DNA of 64,000 bases from Aquabacterium lacunae (GTDB lineage Bacteria; Pseudomonadota; Gammaproteobacteria; Burkholderiales; Burkholderiaceae_C). The DNA lies in NCBI RefSeq assembly GCF_004310865.1, contig NZ_SIXI01000003.1, positions 248,001 to 312,000 on the forward strand, read 5' to 3'. Position 1 is the stretch's first letter; every line of letters begins with the position of its first letter. The notes under the pieces are model-generated. The model made no database searches. It saw nothing but the letters and a program-made list of their open reading frames with translations, and had not been told where the DNA came from. This document shows positions 58,001 to 64,000 of the stretch, piece by piece. A program made the translations under genes and the position numbers.

Positions 58001-58488
58001 AACCCAGCGGTTAGCGACGGGTTACCGAACGGTTCCATTTCGCTAAGGCATTCATGATTCAAGACTCAGGATTCATGACCCACGATTCATGATGATCAAT
58101 ACATGAGGTGCAAGACCACCAAGGTCTGACATCCATGATCCCCCTCCCCTCGGGATCAGCAAGCGACACCGGAACGACACCAACAGAGCAACCCTAGGCC
58201 ATCTCTCACGGTGACCTGTTGCCCACCTTCCGGGGCACCTCAGGTGCTGGGTCGTCATTGGGTCAGTCCATGAGCCTCATCCCCCGATGGCATCTCAAGC
58301 CACGGGCACCCATCAAGCGCCAGCGCCCAGCTTGGCACACATCCCCGGCCCTTCCACGGCCTCACCTACCAACCCCGTCTCTTTCGGTTGTCTTCCTCCT
58401 GTCCTTGCCGCATGGCTGGGTGTCATGGCCCTACGGGTGTCATGCGGGTGGAACTCGGACAGCAGGGAGACAACCCAAAGAAGAACCC
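58001..58488. other. noncoding stretch with short direct repeats
   Basis: 488 nt without a supported gene. ATTCATGA occurs at 58050, 58071 and 58085 (21 and 14 nt apart), with further partial copies alongside. Several frames stay open but none has a ribosome site or protein-like composition. Confidence 0.55.
58050..58092 (+). repeat. three ATTCATGA repeats, iteron- or operator-like
   Basis: Exact ATTCATGA at 58050-58057, 58071-58078 and 58085-58092. The position between the DUF1376 gene and the antirepressor suggests a replication origin or a regulator-binding region. Confidence 0.55.
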
Positions 58489-59313
58489 ATGACCAAACGA
58501 ACAGGCGACAGCCTCCGCCAGACCATCAACACCGCATCCACAGCCACCATGATCACACTTGGGTTTGGCGAGAAGCAAGCAGCCCGAATCATCCGCACCC
58601 GCCAAGTGTTGCCGTTAGTCGAAGACCCCAAGGCCCCCCAGATCGACGCCCGCAAGCTATGGGAAAAGATCGGCAAGCCCCACGGACGCTTCCGCGATTG
58701 GGTCGCGCACTACATCAAACCTCTGTTGACCCGCCCAGAACCTTTTGCGGAAATTTCCGCGAAAGTCACCCAGGGCACCGGGGGCCGTCCGCGCCAGGAC
58801 TACTCCCTAAGCCGTGACCTTGCCGCCCACTTGGCGATGCAAGCGAACACGCCCGAGGGTGAAGACATCCGCGCCTACTTCCTCGACATGGAGCGCCTAG
58901 CACTGCGCCTGTCTGAGCACATGGGCATCCGCGTTGACGCCATCGTTGGCACCGACAACAAGATGACGCACACGCTCATCAAGCGGGCCGCAGACCAAGC
59001 CAAAGCGGGCACCCTTCCGGGGTCATCCGTGAAGGTCGTGGCGATGGACCGTGAGCGACTGGTGAAGACCATCGTGTGCGAAGTCCTGACGGGGCACCCT
59101 CCGGCCTACTGGCGGGACACCTTCGGTAAGGGCGTGCGGGATGTCATCGACACTGACGACGCCATCCTCTACAGCCAGTGCTACGAGACAGCCCACGCCC
59201 TCATCGCTGGCGACATCGCCCAGCGGGCCACCATTGAGGCCATCCTCCGCGCCTCCTACGGGGGCAAGGTGTCGCCCGCCAAGTACGCCCACAAGGCCAG
59301 ACAGCAGGCGTGA
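58489..59313 (+). CDS. AntA/AntB-type phage antirepressor
   Basis: A 274-residue protein. The AntA domain covers about residues 45-135: IDARKLWEKIGKPHGRFRDW, then a DYSLSRDLAAHLAMQANTPEG stretch and AYFLDMERLAL, close to the P1/P22-type antirepressor layout. The C-terminal part is helical and unassigned. The ATG at 58489 replaces a longer frame from 58219. Antirepressors bind and neutralise a cI-type repressor; no repressor gene is in this element, so it may act on a helper phage. Confidence 0.88.
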   Translation: MTKRTGDSLRQTINTASTATMITLGFGEKQAARIIRTRQVLPLVEDPKAPQIDARKLWEKIGKPHGRFRDWVAHYIKPLLTRPEPFAEISAKVTQGTGGRPRQDYSLSRDLAAHLAMQANTPEGEDIRAYFLDMERLALRLSEHMGIRVDAIVGTDNKMTHTLIKRAADQAKAGTLPGSSVKVVAMDRERLVKTIVCEVLTGHPPAYWRDTFGKGVRDVIDTDDAILYSQCYETAHALIAGDIAQRATIEAILRASYGGKVSPAKYAHKARQQA

Positions 59314-59478
59314 CCGCCACCAGCGCCAGCAGCCCCAGCAACACCCATCCCGGCCCCGCTATGGGCCTCGGGAGGTTGTCTAGGGGGTGGCCTCAGGCCT
59401 TGCCTTGCGGCCTCTGACGGGGCCGTCCCCCAGGGGTGCTCACATCAGGTACACCCCCACGGGGCCCGAAGGGATCGC

Positions 59479-59500
59479 ATGTGGTAACTGCATGTGGTAA
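59479..59500 (+). repeat. two arm-type repeats, 13-bp spacing, right end
   Basis: ATGTGGTAA at 59479 and 59492, 13 bp apart, in the same orientation and with the same motif as the three copies before the integrase gene. Confidence 0.75.
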
Positions 59501-59520
59501 CTCGCCACACCCCGGAAAGC

Positions 59521-59577
59521 AAAAAACCCTTGCAAATCAACGACTTGCAAGGGCTTCTGCTTATTGGCGGAGAGGGT
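59521..59577 (-). other. right attachment site: tRNA-Ser 3' end repeat plus terminator
   Basis: On the minus strand ACCCTCTCCGCCA (59577-59565) equals the left copy for 13 bp. A 9-bp hairpin (59527-59535 with 59545-59553) and a T-run follow. A 17-mer at 59534-59550 also recurs at 51589-51605 with two mismatches. It is either the right end of element 1 or the shared junction with element 2. Confidence 0.65.
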
Positions 59578-59625
59578 CGTTATCGATCTAGGCCCGGTTT
59601 ACGCCGTTCCTCTGGTGCACAAACG

Positions 59626-59666
59626 TGGTTCGATAGACCGAAACTCACACGCCCAATTTCGAACCA
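59626..59666. promoter_or_regulatory. inverted repeat upstream of second serine recombinase
   Basis: TGGTTCGA (59626-59633) and TCGAACCA (59659-59666) form a perfect 8-bp inverted repeat 25 bp apart, just before the start codon. It could be the recombination site or operator of this recombinase. Confidence 0.55.
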
Positions 59667-59675
59667 CAGAATGTC

Positions 59676-60236
59676 ATGCTGATCGGTTACGCCAGGGTAT
59701 CTACTGACGAACAAGAAACAACACTCCAGCTCGACGCACTCAAGCGTGCAGGGGTAGAGAGAGTCTTCGAAGAAAAGCGCAGCAGCGCGGCGCAACGGCC
59801 CATCCTTGGGGCATGCATCGACACCACCCGGGAGGGTGACACACTGGTCGTCTACAAGGTCGACCGCCTGGCCAGGTCGCTGCGCGAGCTGCTCACGCTG
59901 CTGGACCGGCTCAACACAAGGGGCGTGCACTTCAAGAGCTGCACCGAACCCATCGACACCAGCACCCCGGCCGGCAAGATGATGCTGCAGATCATCGGGG
60001 CCTTCGCTGAGTTCGAACGCAACATTATCCGGGAACGCACGCGGGCAGGCCTGGCAGCGGCCAGGGCGCGCGGATCGACCCTCGGCAGGGCCAGGGCACT
60101 CACACCGGCAGAAGAGGCCGCAGTGGTGCGCCAGGTGCGCAACGGCCTGGCCACGAAAGCGAGCCTGGCCAGGCAGTACGGGTGTCATGTGTCCAGCATC
60201 AAGCGAGCGCTGGCCAGGGCCGAAGCGAGCGGGTAA
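59676..60236 (+). CDS. serine recombinase of element 2 (Tn3-resolvase-like)
   Basis: A 186-residue resolvase-family recombinase with catalytic Ser in MLIGYARVSTDEQE and the YKVDRLARSLREL motif (about 62-74). The E-helix region is AFAEFERNIIRERTRAGLAAARA, followed by a C-terminal HTH (TKASLARQYGCHVSSIKRAL). It is only distantly like the resolvase of element 1 and uses GC-rich codons. Small serine recombinases of this size serve some phages and plasmids as integrase, invertase or resolvase. Confidence 0.93.
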   Translation: MLIGYARVSTDEQETTLQLDALKRAGVERVFEEKRSSAAQRPILGACIDTTREGDTLVVYKVDRLARSLRELLTLLDRLNTRGVHFKSCTEPIDTSTPAGKMMLQIIGAFAEFERNIIRERTRAGLAAARARGSTLGRARALTPAEEAAVVRQVRNGLATKASLARQYGCHVSSIKRALARAEASG

Positions 60237-60254
60237 AAATTACCCTGCAGAAAC

Positions 60255-60283
60255 GACAAACCCCGCCGGAGCGGGGTTTTGTC
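60255..60283. terminator. bidirectional terminator between recombinase and virion cassette
   Basis: GACAAACCCCGC pairs with GCGGGGTTTTGTC around a short loop, with A- and T-rich flanks. It ends both the recombinase gene and the minus-strand phage cassette. Confidence 0.85.
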
Positions 60284-60965
60284 ATTGGGGCATGGCGCAC
60301 ATGACAAACGCGGTTGTCGAGCCCACATCCTGGCCCAGCTCCAGGCGGAACCGGAAGTACCGAGAGCCGAGACACATCATTGCAGCGGGGCTCCCACCGT
60401 GCCACGGTTGCAACCACATTTCAGAGAGTGCACCAGTGGAGCGAGAGTAGGCCACCGGCATGAAATTGATGGCGCCCAGCTCCATGCCCATCTCAGCAGT
60501 CAGCCGGAGACACGAATCACCGCCAGCAGATGCCAGATGCAATGATGCGCGGGTGTACTGGTGCCAATTGGTGCCCAGGTCGACCAACACCGTCACCTGA
60601 GGACATTTCACGGGCGTGGCGGTCACCGTGCCGGTGTACCCGCTCCCGCCTTGGGTGATGGTCAGGCCGGACAATGTACCGTTTGACGCGATGGTGAAAA
60701 ACCCAGCGGCCCCGGTCCCGTTGCCGGTGATTTGAGCCTTGACCCGCCCACCTGAAAATCCGTGCGCGTTGGTGCCAGCAGTCAGGGCCCACCCCGAGGC
60801 AGGCAGCGCGGCAGGCGTATCGCCCACATCAACAGAGGCACCACCACCGCCAGCTAGAACAACGTCAGCAACACGCGGCCTCAGCTCGGTGGAAATGACT
60901 CGTGGCGTCCCAGGCGGCACCTCAGCCACGACCAGAGAGTTCAAATGGATGATCGGTGCGGCCAT
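60282..60965 (-). CDS. phage structural-type protein, possible spike
   Basis: A 227-residue protein without signal peptide. Its middle is glycine-rich, including GGSGYTGTVTATPV (about 109-122), a repeat-type strand common in phage tail-fibre, spike and capsid-decoration proteins. The C-terminal 110 residues are beta-rich with two cysteines. It is the last gene of the minus-strand cassette and ends in the bidirectional terminator. A receptor-binding or vertex role is possible; no named family is recognised. Confidence 0.65.
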   Translation of the reverse strand: MAAPIIHLNSLVVAEVPPGTPRVISTELRPRVADVVLAGGGGASVDVGDTPAALPASGWALTAGTNAHGFSGGRVKAQITGNGTGAAGFFTIASNGTLSGLTITQGGSGYTGTVTATPVKCPQVTVLVDLGTNWHQYTRASLHLASAGGDSCLRLTAEMGMELGAINFMPVAYSRSTGALSEMWLQPWHGGSPAAMMCLGSRYFRFRLELGQDVGSTTAFVMCAMPQ

Positions 60966-60970
60966 GGTGC

Positions 60971-61030
60971 TCAGCGCTTGCGTTTGAAGCGGCCATTCTT
61001 GCCGCGGGGCGGGGTCTTGGCTTTACGCAT
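60971..61030 (-). CDS. micro-ORF encoding a 19-residue basic peptide
   Basis: The 19-residue frame reads MRKAKTPPRGKNGRFKRKR, with 9 basic residues. Its start codon overlaps the end of the 43-residue gene, in the same overlapping style as its neighbours. It may be a nucleic-acid-binding or packaging peptide, or chance; the overlap and lack of any other use for these bases argue for a real gene. Confidence 0.45.
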   Translation of the reverse strand: MRKAKTPPRGKNGRFKRKR

Positions 61031-61154
61031 GGCGCATCCCTTCGATGATGGTTTCGAGGCGGGTGATACGCGCCTCAGTGCGGAACAGCAGGGCCAGCAG
61101 GGCGCCAGTTGTCGGCACCGCCAGGCCCACCACGGACAGCAGATCCACGCTCAC
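61023..61154 (-). CDS. 43-residue small membrane protein
   Basis: Starts with GTG inside the stop of the upstream gene (GTGA). One TM helix at about 5-23 (LLSVVGLAVPTTGALLALLF), then a short charged helix (RITRLETIIEGMRHA). The size and layout fit a phage virion-membrane or holin-type protein. Confidence 0.65.
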   Translation of the reverse strand: MSVDLLSVVGLAVPTTGALLALLFRTEARITRLETIIEGMRHA

Positions 61155-61318
61155 TGCTTGCCCTCCGGAAGCAGCACAGCGGCCAGGCCAGCGACACCGG
61201 CGATGGCCTGCGCGGCCAGGTCGACAGTGCCAGGCGGCAGACCGGCCAGCAGGGCCAGGGCCGACAGACCGGCGACGGTGGAGGGTTCACGGAGACGACG
61301 TGCGAACAGCTTGAACAT
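61151..61318 (-). CDS. 55-residue small membrane protein
   Basis: A basic N-terminus (MFKLFARRLREPS) leads into one or two hydrophobic helices (VAGLSALALLAGLPPG and AAQAIAGVAGLAAVLLP). It starts 2 nt after the upstream gene. This is typical of the small proteins that line the internal membrane of tailless phages, but a holin is possible. Confidence 0.68.
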   Translation of the reverse strand: MFKLFARRLREPSTVAGLSALALLAGLPPGTVDLAAQAIAGVAGLAAVLLPEGKQ

Positions 61319-61320
61319 GA

Positions 61321-61473
61321 TCAGCCTTTCTTGGGGGTGAGGGAACGAATCAGGGCGCCAATGGCGGGGTTGGGTTTGACCACGGCATGCGTGACAACAG
61401 CACGCCGCGCGGCCTTGACGGATGCCGCACTGAGCATGCGGGTGGTGTTGTGGGGGATGTGAAACTTGGCCAT
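61321..61473 (-). CDS. 50-residue basic small protein
   Basis: MAKFHIPHNTTRMLSAASVK begins a 50-residue basic protein with no TM helix. It sits 3 nt after the preceding stop and 2 nt before the next start. Probably a minor virion protein; function unknown. Confidence 0.6.
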   Translation of the reverse strand: MAKFHIPHNTTRMLSAASVKAARRAVVTHAVVKPNPAIGALIRSLTPKKG

Positions 61474-61476
61474 GGG

Positions 61477-61926
61477 TCAGAGTCCGAAAGTGGATTTGAG
61501 GAAGGTGCCCGCGTCGCAGGCGAAAGAGGCGTCCCAGGTGCGCCCCTCTCGGAGAGCCCGCTGGCACTCGGTTTCGTTGGTGCGGGGCACACCTACGGCG
61601 GCTCCCACGGTCTGCACGGCATCGCCTGCGGCCTGGTTGGCACGCTGCAGCGCTGAGCTGGTGAAGTCGATGGCCGGGCAGTACAGCGACTGCTCCCACA
61701 GCGAGCCGCTGGCCTTGGCGGCGGCGCACTTGTCGGCATCGGTTGCGGGCATGCCGAACACAGAGCCCACGCCCACAGCCAGGCCAGCGCCCACATCACC
61801 CACCGCACCCACTGCACCCGCAGCCGCACGGGCCAGCAGGTCTTTTTTTTTGAGCAGCACCACGACCAGGACGACGGCCAGGCCAGCAGCGGCGGCGAGC
61901 TTGAGGGTGTTCGGTGCAGCGCTCAT
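61477..61926 (-). CDS. 149-residue protein with N-terminal TM helix
   Basis: The N-terminal helix (LKLAAAAGLAVVLVVVLLKKK, about 8-28) is followed by a glycine-alanine-rich segment and a C-terminal region with four cysteines (DKCAAAK, YCPAID, ECQRAL, ACDAGT), which could form two disulfides outside the cytoplasm. It overlaps the lysozyme stop by ATGA. No family recognised. Confidence 0.7.
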   Translation of the reverse strand: MSAAPNTLKLAAAAGLAVVLVVVLLKKKDLLARAAAGAVGAVGDVGAGLAVGVGSVFGMPATDADKCAAAKASGSLWEQSLYCPAIDFTSSALQRANQAAGDAVQTVGAAVGVPRTNETECQRALREGRTWDASFACDAGTFLKSTFGL

Positions 61927-62600
61927 GCCATCACCCCGCCGGAGCGCTTGAACACGCTGGCCAGCGTGGCCAGGCTCTTCTCGGGCTGGGCGTAACCTGC
62001 GCCCGGCATGCTGGCCCAGATGCCCTTGACCTTGGTGATGGCCTCGGCAAAGCGGCCAGCACGCACGTCGGCCAGGGCACCGGCTTCGCGGATCAGCTCC
62101 AGCGCGGCCGCGTCCTGGCTGGCCGGGCTGAAGTCGGGCAGGCGCAGCTTCGCCTTGATGCGGTCCCAGGTGTTGACCTTGGTGGAGCCACCGCCGGGGA
62201 TCGGGCTCACGGCCATGAACTGATAGGCCCCGGCCGCACTGGTCCACAGGCGACGTCCAGCGCCATCGGTGAACTGAGTGGCGATGCGCGGGTGATCGGC
62301 GAAGCCACTGAAGCGAGCACCACCGAAGCGGATGCTGTAGCCGTCAGCGGCCGAGGTGCCCTCAGCGTGACGGATGACGGCCAGGAACGCGCGTTCGTTG
62401 CCTGCGGCCGTCTTGTCGTTGGTGATTGCCTTTTGCATGTCAGAGATTCCGGTTTCGAGAGAGCCCCACGGGTCGAACCATGGGAGGTCAGGTGCGGCCG
62501 CTTCCTGCGCGGCCTGGGCGTCTTCCATGGCCTGCGCCATGAGGTAAGCGGCGACGGCCGCGACAGTGAGCGCAATGGCCAGCTGCGCGGGCTGGTTCAT
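61923..62600 (-). CDS. membrane-anchored GH104 (lambda endolysin-like) lysozyme
   Basis: A 225-residue protein with an N-terminal TM helix (about 5-25) and then a lambda-R-type transglycosylase domain from about residue 65. The catalytic glutamate is Glu80 in VIRHAEGTSA. The family blocks GGARFSGFADHPR, SAAGAYQF, LPDFSPASQDAAALELI and IWASMPGAGYAQPE are all clear. Free endolysins lack such an anchor; a TM-tethered lysozyme suits a virion enzyme that digests the wall during entry, as in membrane-containing phages. Confidence 0.92.
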   Translation of the reverse strand: MNQPAQLAIALTVAAVAAYLMAQAMEDAQAAQEAAAPDLPWFDPWGSLETGISDMQKAITNDKTAAGNERAFLAVIRHAEGTSAADGYSIRFGGARFSGFADHPRIATQFTDGAGRRLWTSAAGAYQFMAVSPIPGGGSTKVNTWDRIKAKLRLPDFSPASQDAAALELIREAGALADVRAGRFAEAITKVKGIWASMPGAGYAQPEKSLATLASVFKRSGGVMA

Positions 62601-63340
62601 TCCTCAAACCATTCGAACGACACACCCAGGTCAACGGCCGCGCCCCAGTGGTGCACGGTCAGGCCATAGCCGGGCAAGATCACGATGGGCTCAGAGCTTT
62701 TCCAGTCCGCCTGCTGGCTGGCCAGGCCTGAGAAATTCCGCAGGATTTGCGGCACCGATGGCGCACGGCCCGCCCCGACGTTCTCGACGCGGGTTTGTGC
62801 AGCGGTGGACACAGCGCCGCCCGTCTTCTTGTTCTGGCCTGCGCCGATGTACGTGGACAGCTGCACCTGGCCCAGGAACGCCGAGCAGTTGAGCGGCCCC
62901 TGAGCACCGGAGGCCACAGAGCAGGCTGTGACGATCAGGTTTTTGCCAGAGCCCGCCGTGTTCCACAGCTGCGCTTGACCGAACTGGCTGGCGACAGAGC
63001 CGACGCCGCAGTAAGCAGCCAGGCCACCACCGGCCAGGCTGCGAGACTTCCCGCCGTCGATGGTCTGCACAACGCCACTCAGCTTGGCCGACGTGACGCG
63101 GCCCATGCCAATGCGCACAGAGCCCAGGCAACCAGACGAGCGAGGGACGATCTCCCAACGGCGGGCAGGCGTTGGCAGGTCCAGCTGATCGCCTGGCTCA
63201 AAGGTGCCCAGGGGAATGCCGTCGACACGCAGTTCGATGGTGGTTTCACCTGCACCATCGGATCCGGACTCATACCGGAACGAGACACCGGCGGCGTCAA
63301 TTTGACGCCCCTGGCCTCGGAATGTGTACGTCTGGATCAT
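62597..63340 (-). CDS. phage structural-type protein, beta-rich
   Basis: A 247-residue soluble protein with many short strands and no TM helix or signal peptide. The first part (QTYTFRGQGRQIDAAGVSFR) and the end (WGAAVDLGVSFEWFEE) are strand-like and frame a Gly/Ser-rich body. Overlaps its neighbours by ATGA on both sides. A minor capsid or spike role is inferred from context only. Confidence 0.68.
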   Translation of the reverse strand: MIQTYTFRGQGRQIDAAGVSFRYESGSDGAGETTIELRVDGIPLGTFEPGDQLDLPTPARRWEIVPRSSGCLGSVRIGMGRVTSAKLSGVVQTIDGGKSRSLAGGGLAAYCGVGSVASQFGQAQLWNTAGSGKNLIVTACSVASGAQGPLNCSAFLGQVQLSTYIGAGQNKKTGGAVSTAAQTRVENVGAGRAPSVPQILRNFSGLASQQADWKSSEPIVILPGYGLTVHHWGAAVDLGVSFEWFEE

Positions 63341-63711
63341 TTGCGGCGCTTGAGGACGTAGAGCACGACCAGGCCAGCGACAGCGATGGCCACGGCGGTC
63401 TTGTTGAAGGTGTCGGCGCTGGCGGCTGCAGCGGCCTCTTGGGCCTCTACAGCGCGTTGCGCGTAGATGGAGCCCTGCGCGGTGTCGCGCAGGGCAATGT
63501 CACGGGCCACGGATGTCTGCGCCTGGGCAACAGCCCCGAGGTTGCTCACCAGCTTGTCAACGATGGCGAACGCGCCCCCATCGGTGATGTTGTTGCCCGA
63601 GCCACTGACCAGGTCACCACCGCCGGAGTCGTTGACCTGGCGGTTGTCGTTGTTCGCCGTGCTGGCCGTGCTGGACGATTTGGACGAGAAGAGCGAACCC
63701 AACAGCCCCAT
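63337..63711 (-). CDS. 124-residue protein with C-terminal TM helix
   Basis: A polar, Ser/Asn/Gly-rich N-terminus (MGLLGSLFSSKSSSTASTAN) is followed by an alpha-helical middle and one TM helix at the end (TAVAIAVAGLVVLYVLKRRK). It is coupled to the genes on both sides by 1- and 4-nt overlaps. Probably a virion membrane protein. Confidence 0.7.
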   Translation of the reverse strand: MGLLGSLFSSKSSSTASTANNDNRQVNDSGGGDLVSGSGNNITDGGAFAIVDKLVSNLGAVAQAQTSVARDIALRDTAQGSIYAQRAVEAQEAAAAASADTFNKTAVAIAVAGLVVLYVLKRRK

Positions 63712-63989
63712 CAGGCCCCCTTGCGGCGCAGGGCCAGCAGAACGACAACGACAGCCAGGCCGAGCACCCAGGCGGCATCACCACCCAGGCCCAGCCCGGC
63801 CAGCAGGCCAGAGCCCGACGCGGAGCCGGAGCCAGTCGACACAGACCAGCCCGAGCCGTCGAGCTTGGCGTCACCACTGCGAGCGCTGGAGCTGGTGGAG
63901 ATTTGCAGCGACGGACCGCCGCCGGCACCACCGCCACCCATGGGCACGCCCATGGCAGCCATCCCGGCTTGAACGAGAGCAGAACTCAT
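63711..63989 (-). CDS. 92-residue glycine-rich protein with C-terminal TM helix
   Basis: Two thirds are Gly/Ser-rich, and the C-terminal helix (AAWVLGLAVVVVLLALRRKGA) ends in basic residues like its neighbour. Start and stop each overlap a neighbour by TGATG. Function unknown; probably part of the same membrane-associated set. Confidence 0.7.
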   Translation of the reverse strand: MSSALVQAGMAAMGVPMGGGGAGGGPSLQISTSSSARSGDAKLDGSGWSVSTGSGSASGSGLLAGLGLGGDAAWVLGLAVVVVLLALRRKGA

Positions 63990-64000
63990 CAGCGCCCCTT
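63989..64000 (-). CDS. 3' end of a further minus-strand gene, cut by window
   Basis: The last bases read AAG GGG CGC TGA on the minus strand and the TGA overlaps the next ATG, the same coupling as in the rest of the cassette. Nothing more can be said of this gene. Confidence 0.45.
   Translation of the reverse strand, partial: KGR

Larger units (their letters stand above)
51535..59577. mobile_element. satellite-like integrative element at a tRNA-Ser 3' end
   Basis: The direct repeat TGGCGGAGAGGGT occurs at 51535 and 59565, each next to a minus-strand terminator hairpin, as expected if both derive from a tRNA 3' end. Between them lie a tyrosine integrase beside the left end, arm-type repeats near both ends, a three-gene cargo operon, a serine resolvase, an RHH-like gene, a DUF1376-like gene and an AntA antirepressor. 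No capsid, terminase, tail or conjugation gene is seen. Such a layout suits a phage satellite or small genomic island. Confidence 0.75.
59314..59675. other. right end of element 1 and start of element 2
   Basis: These 362 nt hold no gene. They carry the right arm repeats (59479-59500), the terminator plus tRNA 3' end repeat (59521-59577), and the putative recombination site of the second serine recombinase (59626-59666). Confidence 0.7.
59578..64000. mobile_element. start of a second element, probably a prophage of tailless membrane-containing type
   Basis: It begins right after the second tRNA-end repeat. A plus-strand serine recombinase faces a minus-strand run of nine overlapping genes: small TM proteins, glycine-rich structural-type proteins and a TM-anchored lambda-R-like lysozyme. 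There is no tail gene in view. The right boundary and any capsid or packaging gene lie past the window edge, so the class is inferred. Confidence 0.6.

Noticed and set aside
58219-58488. N-terminal extension of the antirepressor
   Set aside because: The added 90 codons lack family similarity and a ribosome site; the AntA protein starts naturally at 58489.

Overview
The window reads as a high-GC chromosome segment of a betaproteobacterium of the order Burkholderiales. The pointers are a metX-metW pair, a bamE/fur divergon next to hpf-ptsN-hprK, three Neisseria/Burkholderia-type porins, a PEP-CTERM protein and a DUF898-type membrane protein. A Comamonadaceae or Leptothrix/Ideonella-like host is likely; genus is not decidable from the sequence alone.

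Bases 1-12670 form one long minus-strand cluster: a secreted or periplasmic caspase-like protease, an ECF-like sigma factor, a one-TM protein that looks like its anti-sigma partner, two secreted DUF4384-type proteins, a large exported M23 peptidase with SLH-like repeats, then a TpsB outer-membrane transporter and a giant TpsA exoprotein that runs off the left edge. Gaps are short and starts overlap stops, so this looks like one regulated surface/secretion programme. It is the strongest candidate here for an undescribed system.

Bases 12818-51455 are mostly ordinary chromosome: an alpha/beta hydrolase divergent from a TetR regulator with twin palindromic operators, a FAH-family enzyme, a MacB-like ABC efflux operon, pyrF, a PEP-CTERM protein, purB, a DUF898 protein, a GST, a GltB-like FMN protein, metXW behind a SAM-II riboswitch, three tandem porins, recQ, ssb, purT, a Crp/Fnr regulator, a lone HigA-type antitoxin, amn, an ExbB/ExbD pair, dapB, bamE, fur, hprK, ptsN, hpf, a thiolase/SDR pair, a chemoreceptor and an orphan pseudopilin.

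Bases 51535-59577 are an integrated element of about 8 kb. It is bounded by direct repeats that match the 3' end of a tRNA-Ser gene, each followed on the minus strand by a terminator hairpin. It carries a tyrosine integrase, arrays of 13-bp-spaced arm sites near both ends, a lower-GC three-gene cargo operon of unknown function on the minus strand, a serine resolvase, an RHH-like gene, a DUF1376-like gene and an AntA-type antirepressor, but no virion genes: a satellite-like layout.

Bases 59578-64000 begin a second element with its own serine recombinase, facing a tightly overlapping minus-strand cassette of small membrane proteins, glycine-rich structural-type proteins and a membrane-anchored GH104 (lambda R-like) lysozyme. 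No tail gene is seen. This resembles the virion-membrane module of a tailless, membrane-containing phage, but the capsid and packaging genes would lie beyond the right edge.
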